Made by a program: the position numbers and the translations under genes
Part shown: piece by piece, positions 62,543-64,000 of the stretch
Layout: every line of letters begins with the position of its first letter
Numbering within the stretch: the first letter of the stretch is position 1
Notes under the pieces: generated by a model
The model's input: the letters and a program-made list of their open reading frames with translations, nothing else
What the model was told of the DNA's origin: nothing
The model's database searches: none
Source of the DNA: Thalassotalea sp. PP2-459
GTDB taxonomy: Bacteria > Pseudomonadota > Gammaproteobacteria > Enterobacterales > Alteromonadaceae
Assembly: GCF_001913705.1 (NCBI RefSeq)
Contig: NZ_MKQD01000056.1
Coordinates: forward strand, 22,493 to 86,492
Direction of reading: 5' to 3'
Length of the DNA: 64,000 nucleotides

Positions 62543-64000
62543 TTACTTTAAACCATCTAATAGTTGCTGAGCTTCAAATTGCTGATCAGCATCACCTAGT
62601 TTAACCACGTCTTGTAAAATGACTTCAGCATTATCATTATCACCAATTTCAATATATACTTTTGCCAAGTCTAATTTAGCAGTCACGCCACTGTCATCAT
62701 CTTCATCAACATCAATTTGGTTGATATCGCGAGTAAACTCTGGAAACTCACCTAAGCCAACATCAATATTTGTTTTATCATAAGGTTCTTCATCATCTGA
62801 GCCTTCTGATAAGGTTTCAGAGATTAATTCATCAACAGAAATGAAATCTTTATTTTGACTTTCTGTATTTTGAGAAAAGTCACTCGGTGTCTCTTCTTCT
62901 TCAACTTGTTGTTCAGCAGAAACGTCAAAGCTTTCAGAACTTGATTCTGCAGGCTCTTCTTCAATGTTTGCTAAAAGCTCGTCAAAATCTAAATTATCGA
63001 GTTCTTCAATGTCTTCTAACTCTTTCGCTTCAACTTTTTCAACCTGTGTATTTTCATTATCATCAGCCAATAAATCGGCTAATACATTACTATCTGTAAA
63101 GTCAGGCGTAATTTCAACGGCTTCATTCCTTGATTGTTCGTCGTTTAATAATTCAGACAACGTTGATTCGTCAAATTCTGCGTTTAAATCCGCTTGAAGT
63201 TCATCCGATAAGCCATCAGTGATATCTTCTGTGTTTGCTGATTCAATATCATCGCCAATTTCAAGCGGTTTATCATCAGTTAACGCACCGCTTTCTTGTG
63301 CAACTTCCGCGAGCAAATCGTCAATATCTAAATCTTCTTCAACCCTACCTTCTTGTTCTTGGGGTGAAATTTTTTGTTCTTCCGCTAAAAGGGCATCAAT
63401 ATCAATATCATCAGAAGCTTGTTCTTGATTAACAATGGGCTCAGGCTCTTCAACGTTCGACTCCGCTAAATCACTTAAATCAACAGCTAAAAACGATTCA
63501 ACATATTCCTCTGGCAGGTTATCAATTAACGCTTTGTTATCACCTTCGGTTGGCGAGCTATGTTCACTTTCATTTGGCTGTTCATCTTCAACAGTCGGTA
63601 TAGTGTCATTTGTCGGTTCTGCTTCAACCAGTGGGTTATTTTCGGATGCAGTAGGTGCCGCCATAGAATCCATTAATGCATCGATATCATCAGGATCGCT
63701 CAGTTCTGATGATAAATCATCGTCAACTGATGGAATTTCTTCTGCTGAGGGCTTTTCCGCTGCTGGTGCTGCCGCCATAGAATCCATTAGCGCGTCAATA
63801 TCATCAGGATCGCTCAGTTCTGATGATAAATCATCGTCAACTGATGGAATTTCTTCTGCTGAGGACTCTTCCGCTGCTGGTGCTGCCGCCATAGAGTCCA
63901 TTAACGCGTCGATGTCATCTGGATCGCTTAATTCTGACGATAAATCATCGTCAACTGATGGAGTTTCTTCTGCTGAAGGTTTATCCACTGCTGAGGGCTC
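62543..64000 (-). CDS. fimV: FimV-like polar hub protein (C-terminal part, truncated by window)
   Basis: About 485 codons are visible; the frame is open to the last base, so the 5' part (LysM/peptidoglycan-binding region and membrane helix) lies outside. The visible part is extremely acidic (Asp/Glu-rich) with LIDNLP, DIDALMD and DLDFDELLA motifs, and ends with the FimV C-terminal TPR-like domain (about the last 60 residues: VTAKLDLAKVYIEIGDNDNA and EAQQLLDGLK). It includes at least three near-identical 38-residue tandem repeats. FimV organises the cell pole and type IV pilus/twitching or chemosensory machinery. Position before truA matches the Pseudomonas/Vibrio order. Confidence 0.92.
   Translation of the reverse strand, partial: EPSAVDKPSAEETPSVDDDLSSELSDPDDIDALMDSMAAAPAAEESSAEEIPSVDDDLSSELSDPDDIDALMDSMAAAPAAEKPSAEEIPSVDDDLSSELSDPDDIDALMDSMAAPTASENNPLVEAEPTNDTIPTVEDEQPNESEHSSPTEGDNKALIDNLPEEYVESFLAVDLSDLAESNVEEPEPIVNQEQASDDIDIDALLAEEQKISPQEQEGRVEEDLDIDDLLAEVAQESGALTDDKPLEIGDDIESANTEDITDGLSDELQADLNAEFDESTLSELLNDEQSRNEAVEITPDFTDSNVLADLLADDNENTQVEKVEAKELEDIEELDNLDFDELLANIEEEPAESSSESFDVSAEQQVEEEETPSDFSQNTESQNKDFISVDELISETLSEGSDDEEPYDKTNIDVGLGEFPEFTRDINQIDVDEDDDSGVTAKLDLAKVYIEIGDNDNAEVILQDVVKLGDADQQFEAQQLLDGLK
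63650..64000 (-). repeat. 114-bp tandem repeats in fimV
   Basis: Three copies of a 114-bp unit (38 codons) encode SVDDDLSSELSDPDDIDALM plus MDSMAAAPAAE and a variable PSAEE(I/T)P. The marker CTGATGGA occurs at 63727, 63841 and 63955, exactly 114 bp apart. The array continues past the right edge. Confidence 0.92.

Overview
The window is 64 kb of low-GC chromosomal DNA from a marine-type gammaproteobacterium. Gene content and order (tig-clpP-clpX-lon-hupB-ppiD, pabB-side nudL-sdaA, fimV-truA-accD-folC-dedD-cvpA-purF, pspCBA/pspF-sapABCDF, a TtpC-type TonB2 operon, phhAB-tyrR-maiA) point to Alteromonadales. Colwelliaceae (Colwellia/Thalassotalea) is my best guess, made from memory of such genomes and not from a search. 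Almost all of it is core chromosome. I see no prophage, integron, CRISPR array or complete insertion sequence.

Layout. 0-4.2 kb: nudL, sdaA, cysB and an unrecognised membrane-anchored protein, followed by a 195-bp MITE-like element. 4.4-8.1 kb (minus): dnaX-ybaB preceded by apt, then a single-domain response regulator and a 40-residue membrane peptide missed by length cut-offs. 8.3-13.2 kb (minus): six-gene TonB2 energy-transduction operon (DUF3450, ttpC, exbB2, exbD2, tonB2, TPR protein). 13.9-17 kb: TSUP permease, priC, a ComFB-like protein, the SRP RNA and a DUF3014 protein. 17.2-20.8 kb (minus): aromatic amino acid catabolism (phhA, phhB, tyrR, maiA) with TyrR boxes. 21-31.7 kb: envelope stress genes (ycjXF, pspABC) divergent from pspF, which runs straight into sapABCDF. 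31.8-40.4 kb (minus): protein quality control (tig, clpP, clpX, lon, hupB, ppiD). 41-41.8 kb: a Pro-Arg-His-Pro tRNA operon that continues into an RtT-like repeat array. 42-46.5 kb: folD, cysS, ppiB, lpxH, miaE. 46.6-56.6 kb: the most accessory-looking part, with a permease-M1 peptidase fusion and its ATPase, a divergent LytS/LytTR two-component pair, a cytochrome c-Vgb-like propeller protein, two small unknowns and a Yip1 protein. 56.6-64 kb (minus): purF, cvpA, dedD, folC, accD, truA and the C-terminal part of fimV, which runs off the right edge.

Most notable signals: (1) behind the last tRNA-Pro gene, an approximately 173-bp hairpin-rich unit is repeated and carries a copy of the last 19 nt of the tRNA including CCA, the same architecture as the E. 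coli tyrT/RtT repeats but on a proline tRNA; (2) a complete three-part -1 frameshift cassette in dnaX that would produce a short gamma form; (3) a MITE-like element with 6-bp target duplication; (4) TyrR boxes at tyrR and phhA; (5) an unassigned double palindrome upstream of the TonB2 operon. Coordinates and motifs were read by eye; family names come from recognition of the protein sequence, without database searches.
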